From NCBI GenBank assembly GCA_937897245.1, contig CALCBO010000143.1:1-7764 (forward strand): 7,764 bases of DNA, in the 5' to 3' direction. The notes under the pieces were generated by a model. It was not told where the DNA came from. It saw only the letters and a program-made list of their open reading frames with translations, and ran no database searches. Source of the stretch: an uncultured Caryophanales bacterium. Its GTDB lineage: Bacteria > Bacillota_I > Bacilli_A > RF39 > UBA660. The first letter of the stretch is position 1; each line of letters opens with the position of its first letter. Shown here in pieces: positions 5,210-7,764 of the stretch. The position numbers were made by a program, and so were the translations under genes.

Positions 5210-5589
5210 AAAATATACATAAAAAAATAAGTGCAATAATATTAGCCGGAATGGTAGTATCAGGAGGAGTTGTAGCAAGTGGAGTAAGTTCATTTGCAAA
5301 TTCAAGTCAGGTATCCATAAATCAATCACAACAAAAGGATGATGTTGAAGAAATGCTTAAAAAGCATTTAATGAAGTATGATTATAGAATTAAAGCAGAG
5401 TATCCTAGTAAAAAAGCAGCTAAAGAAGCGGCACTTAAATATAGAGGTTATAAAAAAGTCTATGGAGGTGTAAGGGTACTTAAGGATTCTAATATTGATA
5501 GACTTTTATATAATCTTTGGAGGTTTAACTACCAAATTGTTGCAATAGAGTACCAAGGTCGCTATTTTGTAATTGGATTAGATTATTAG
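5206..5589 (+). CDS. Small exported protein 3 (paralogous signal peptide, divergent mature part)
   Basis: A 127-residue protein with a Sec signal peptide almost identical to that of the protein at 3412 (K-K-I-S-A-I then L-A-G-M-V-V, cleavage after S-F-A, residue 31). The mature region starts with a Ser/Gln-rich stretch, then a Lys-rich helical part. It ends V-A-I-E-Y-Q-G-R-Y-F-V-I-G-L, a pattern resembling the H-R-V-K / E-Y-V-L-L ending of the other two but only loosely. No lipobox or wall anchor is present. AGGAGATGA lies 7 bases before the ATG, inside micro-ORF 2. A strong terminator follows at 5614, so micro-ORF 2 and this gene form a two-gene unit. No family is recognised. Confidence 0.83.
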   Translation: MKNIHKKISAIILAGMVVSGGVVASGVSSFANSSQVSINQSQQKDDVEEMLKKHLMKYDYRIKAEYPSKKAAKEAALKYRGYKKVYGGVRVLKDSNIDRLLYNLWRFNYQIVAIEYQGRYFVIGLDY

Positions 5590-5613
5590 AATAAATTAAT
5601 ATATTTATAATTT

Positions 5614-5650
5614 AAATAAAACCACCCGTAAAACGGGTGGTTTTATTTTT
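5614..5650 (+). terminator. Strong bidirectional terminator after exported protein 3
   Basis: A perfect 16-bp stem (5614-5629 with 5633-5648) with a GC-rich centre (CCACCCG/CGGGTGG), a 3-base loop and A/T tracts on both sides. Confidence 0.93.
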
Positions 5651-5856
5651 AAAGGAAACAATATTACGAAAATTATTTATATAAGCTATAAATATAATTT
5701 ACATCAATAACTTTAAACAAACCTTAAAAAATAAAATTATTTTTCATGATTTTATCTCATTAAATTTATAACTTTATATCATTTCTATCCATAAAATACA
5801 TACCAAACCCTATAATTAAACTATAAACTGATTTAAGATATTACACAGTATAAATG

Positions 5857-5888
5857 ACTTATCTTACAATACATCAATTAAGATAAGT
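5857..5888. promoter_or_regulatory. Inverted repeat upstream of the amidase gene
   Basis: ACTTATCTTA (5857-5866) and TAAGATAAGT (5879-5888) form perfect 10-bp arms with a 12-base spacer, ending 28 bases before the amidase ATG. It could be an operator or a 5'-UTR hairpin. The rest of 5651-5916 is AT-rich and holds nothing else I can support. Confidence 0.45.
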
Positions 5889-5916
5889 TAATTTTAATAA
5901 TTAGGGGGATAATTTT

Positions 5917-6579
5917 ATGAAAAGATTAGTTATTGATTTAGGACATGGAGGCAATGATCCTGGAGCCGTTGGATTAAATAAAACTTATGAATCAAATATT
6001 GTTTTAGCTATAGGTAAGGAACTTGACAAATTATTAAAAAACTACGACCTTGAAGTTAAATTTACAAGGCTATCTGATAATTACCTTTCATTAAGTGAAA
6101 GAGTTAAAATCGCAAATAATTTTAAAGCAGATTATTTTTTATCAATTCACATTAACTCATCTACAGACAATAGTGTTAGAGGCACTGAAATTTGGCAGTA
6201 TTCTAATAAAAATAATAAGTTAAATAAATTTTCAAATAAACTATGTAAAGACATATCAAATATTTTTAATATTAGAAATAGAGGGGTTAAATTTAGCCAA
6301 AATTTTTTTGTGCTAAGAAACACTAATATGCCTTCAGCTTTAATTGAGGTTGATTTTATATCTAATATTGATGCAGAAAAAGATTTAAATATTAGTGATA
6401 ATATTAAGGCTATAGCATTAGCGATTAAAGATAATTTATTAGATTTATTTGGATTAGATAAAGATACAAATAATAGTTTATATAGGGTGTGCATTGGGTC
6501 GTATAAGGATAAAAATAATGCTATAAATCAAGTTAAATTGGCCAAGGATAAAGGTTTTACAGATGCATACATAATTTGA
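5917..6579 (+). CDS. N-acetylmuramoyl-L-alanine amidase (amidase_3) with truncated SPOR tail
   Basis: This zinc amidase cleaves the bond between N-acetylmuramic acid and L-alanine in peptidoglycan. The amidase_3 fold is complete: V-I-D-L-G-H-G-G-N-D-P-G (ligand H10), E25 in Y-E-S-N, H78 in S-I-H-I-N-S, and catalytic E144 in A-L-I-E-V-D-F-I-S-N. There is no signal peptide, as in phage endolysins or enzymes that leave through a holin. Residues about 188-220 (L-Y-R-V-C-I-G-S-Y-K-D, then G-F-T-D-A-Y-I-I) match the first half of a SPOR peptidoglycan-binding repeat, and the protein stops there, about 35-40 residues short. The ribosome site AGGGGG (5903-5908) fixes the start. The gene is monocistronic in appearance. 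Endolysin-like origin from a phage or plasmid is inferred; an autolysin is possible. Confidence 0.9.
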   Translation: MKRLVIDLGHGGNDPGAVGLNKTYESNIVLAIGKELDKLLKNYDLEVKFTRLSDNYLSLSERVKIANNFKADYFLSIHINSSTDNSVRGTEIWQYSNKNNKLNKFSNKLCKDISNIFNIRNRGVKFSQNFFVLRNTNMPSALIEVDFISNIDAEKDLNISDNIKAIALAIKDNLLDLFGLDKDTNNSLYRVCIGSYKDKNNAINQVKLAKDKGFTDAYII

Positions 6580-6675
6580 TATTGAATAAAATTCGCCATG
6601 ATATAGTTTCCTTGTATATAAAAAAATAGATATATTTAAAATTTAATACATTAAATTACAGAAATGGTTTGAAAA

Positions 6676-6704
6676 GTAATATATAATATTACAATAAGTA
6701 ATAT
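6676..6704. promoter_or_regulatory. Heptamer operator upstream of the DNA-binding protein
   Basis: GTAATAT (6676-6682), 3 bases, ATATTAC (6686-6692), 5 bases, then GTAATAT (6698-6704). This inverted plus direct arrangement lies 18 bases before the start codon, where a bound protein would block transcription or ribosome loading. The same heptamer recurs inside the gene. Confidence 0.5.
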
Positions 6705-6721
6705 TTATTGGAGATGATAAT

Positions 6722-7357
6722 ATGAACAAGGAACAATTTAAAAGTTTAGATATATTAAATCAAATAGAGTATGTAAATAAAATACTAAAAGAAGGCAAAA
6801 CATTAACTACTTTTTCAGAGGAAGTAGGGATATCACGAAAGACTATAAGTAAAAATTTTAGTAAGGCTGGATATAAATATAGCCAGAGTAAAAAGCAGTA
6901 TATCGTTGATAATACTGATGTTTGGGCGGGGGAACAAAAGAAATATTACAGTAATATTACAGAAAGTAATATAAAAACTACCCCGAAACAAGAAGGTAAT
7001 ATACCAGTAATACAAAATATTACAACTAACTTAGAAATATCAAATAATCAAAAAAATAGCCTTATATATCTAATTGATAATGTAGATAGAATAAAGGAAA
7101 TACTAGATGGTCAAAATGAGTATTACAAAAATATTACAGACAGTAATATAGAGAAAAAAGAAGATATAGTAAAAGATATATATAACTTTAAACAAGCAAA
7201 AAGAGATTATAGGGCTAAGACTTTAAAATTAGATGTAGAAGTTCAAAAAGGATTTGAGAAAATAGCAGAAGATTTAAAAGAAAGTGGAGTTACTCAACAA
7301 GAATTATTAAATTATATTCTAAATCAATATATTAAGTTTTATGAAAATATTAAATAA
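6722..7357 (+). CDS. DNA-binding protein with N-terminal HTH and C-terminal ribbon-helix-helix-like domain
   Basis: A 211-residue soluble protein. Residues about 25-50 (G-K-T-L-T-T-F-S-E-E-V-G-I-S-R-K-T-I-S-K) form a helix-turn-helix of the kind seen in small plasmid- and phage-borne clostridial regulators. The middle carries two copies of an 11-residue repeat, Y-Y-S-N-I-T-E-S-N-I-K (75-85) and Y-Y-K-N-I-T-D-S-N-I-E (134-144). Residues about 163-205 (R-A-K-T-L-K-L-D-V-E-V, a helix, then S-G-V-T-Q-Q-E-L-L-N-Y-I-L) fit a beta strand and two helices like a ribbon-helix-helix. The ribosome site GGAGATGAT lies 4-10 bases before the ATG. Both domains are DNA-binding types, and heptamers crowd the promoter and gene, so autoregulation or a plasmid maintenance role is likely. 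Exact family and function are not established. The domain reading is by eye. Confidence 0.75.
   Translation: MNKEQFKSLDILNQIEYVNKILKEGKTLTTFSEEVGISRKTISKNFSKAGYKYSQSKKQYIVDNTDVWAGEQKKYYSNITESNIKTTPKQEGNIPVIQNITTNLEISNNQKNSLIYLIDNVDRIKEILDGQNEYYKNITDSNIEKKEDIVKDIYNFKQAKRDYRAKTLKLDVEVQKGFEKIAEDLKESGVTQQELLNYILNQYIKFYENIK
6943..7149. repeat. Cluster of GTAATAT/ATATTAC heptamers inside the DNA-binding gene
   Basis: Copies begin at 6943, 6951, 6954 (overlapping), 6966, 6996, 7018, 7131 and 7143. With the three upstream, 11 copies lie in 475 bases, against about four that I noticed in roughly 900 bases of intergenic DNA (4908, 4986, 5661, 5838). In the gene they encode the Y-Y-x-N-I-T-x-S-N-I repeats, so protein repetition and DNA-site repetition cannot be separated from sequence alone. 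Confidence 0.55.
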
Positions 7358-7376
7358 TTTTTAAGTTGCAAAGATT

Positions 7377-7764
7377 TATAGTAAAGTAACTTTTGATTGA
7401 TAGTATAAATTTTCATAAATAAGTAAATAAAAATACTATGGGATATGATATTAAATTTAAACGAAGAGTTATTGAATATAAAAATGAAGGACATACATAC
7501 AAGGAAACTTGTAAGATTTTTAAAATATCAGAAATGACACTAACAAGATGGATAAGAAAAGAAAAGGAAGGTAAATTAGAAGAGATAAAAAAGCCATTTA
7601 GAAAACCAAAAAAAATTTATCCAGATAAGTTAGTTAAATATATAAACGAAAATCCAGATGCATATTTAAGTGAAATTGCACAAGAGTTTAATTGTACTCA
7701 TGTAGCAGTGTTAAAAGCACTTAGAAAGCTTGGTATAACACGAAAAAAAAGACAACTTCATACA
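7377..7764 (+). mobile_element. IS630-family element, left part (continues past the window)
   Basis: The left terminus TATAGTAAAGTAACTT (7377-7392) begins 20 bases after the preceding stop codon and is followed by a transposase gene. The family inserts at TA. The same terminus marks both MITE-like elements, so this is their probable parent type. The right end lies outside the window. Confidence 0.75.
7438..7764 (+). CDS. IS630-family transposase, N-terminal part
   Basis: The first 109 residues are seen and the frame is open at the window edge. Two helix-turn-helix units are visible. The first is at about 8-40 (F-K-R-R-V-I-E-Y, Y-K-E-T-C-K-I-F-K-I-S, T-L-T-R-W). The second is at about 62-100 (D-K-L-V-K-Y-I-N-E-N-P-D-A-Y-L-S-E-I-A-Q-E-F, then V-L-K-A-L-R-K-L-G-I-T-R-K). 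This is the paired DNA-binding region of IS630/Tc1-type transposases, which bind the terminal repeats. The DDE catalytic core lies beyond the window. ATG 7438 has no strong ribosome site, which is common in IS elements; it is chosen because family homology begins with its first residues (Y-D-I-K-F-K-R-R). Full length and activity cannot be judged here. Confidence 0.88.
   Translation, partial: MGYDIKFKRRVIEYKNEGHTYKETCKIFKISEMTLTRWIRKEKEGKLEEIKKPFRKPKKIYPDKLVKYINENPDAYLSEIAQEFNCTHVAVLKALRKLGITRKKRQLHT

Noticed and set aside
6147..6494. Minus-strand ORF inside the amidase gene
   Set aside because: Antisense shadow of a gene with clear catalytic motifs.
6833..7015. Minus-strand ORF inside the DNA-binding protein gene
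   Set aside because: Antisense shadow; hydrophobic composition comes from AT-rich reverse reading.
6676..7149. Heptamer cluster as a CRISPR array
   Set aside because: Repeats are only 7 bases, irregularly spaced and partly inside a coding region; there are no spacers of even length.

Overview
The window has two parts of very different base composition. From position 1 to about 1,830 the DNA has moderate GC and looks like chromosomal sequence of a gut-type Firmicute. It holds a T-box leader, the start of a cysteinyl-tRNA synthetase gene on the minus strand, and a divergently transcribed lipoprotein gene with a textbook sigma-A promoter and a strong terminator. From about 1,832 to the end the DNA is very AT-rich and clostridial in style, and it is dominated by mobile elements. 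The switch falls at the left end of a small inverted-repeat element, so this is either a horizontal-transfer boundary or an assembly join. The sequence alone cannot decide which.

Layout, left to right. 18-203 (-) is a broken cysS start behind a T-box leader (about 216-414). 566-1774 (+) is a secreted lipoprotein with a C-terminal region like DUF3298/RsiV. 1833-1939 is a 107-bp MITE-like element whose right end runs into the start of an IS3-family (IS150-like) transposase pair, orfA 1921-2229 and orfB 2226-3113. That IS has a recognisable right end (to 3158) but no visible left end. 3161-5648 holds three genes for small Sec-exported proteins (3412, 3963, 5206). Two of them are each preceded by a near-identical 37-bp upstream box and a homologous 26-29 residue micro-ORF whose stop codon overlaps the next start (ATGA). 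A second MITE-like element (4585-4702) lies among them. 5917-6579 is an amidase_3 cell-wall hydrolase ending in half of a SPOR repeat. 6722-7357 is an HTH plus ribbon-helix-helix-like DNA-binding protein whose promoter and coding sequence carry a dense cluster of GTAATAT/ATATTAC heptamers. 7377-7764 is the left part of an IS630-family element whose end matches the MITE ends; its transposase runs off the window.

How the parts may work together (inference). The IS630-like transposase at the right edge is the likely driver of the two MITE-like elements. The DNA-binding protein probably binds the heptamer cluster, as an autoregulator or as a plasmid/phage maintenance protein. The amidase without a signal peptide, together with that protein, suggests a phage- or plasmid-derived segment. 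The duplicated box / micro-ORF / exported-protein cassettes are the least explained and most interesting part. I recognise no known system in them.
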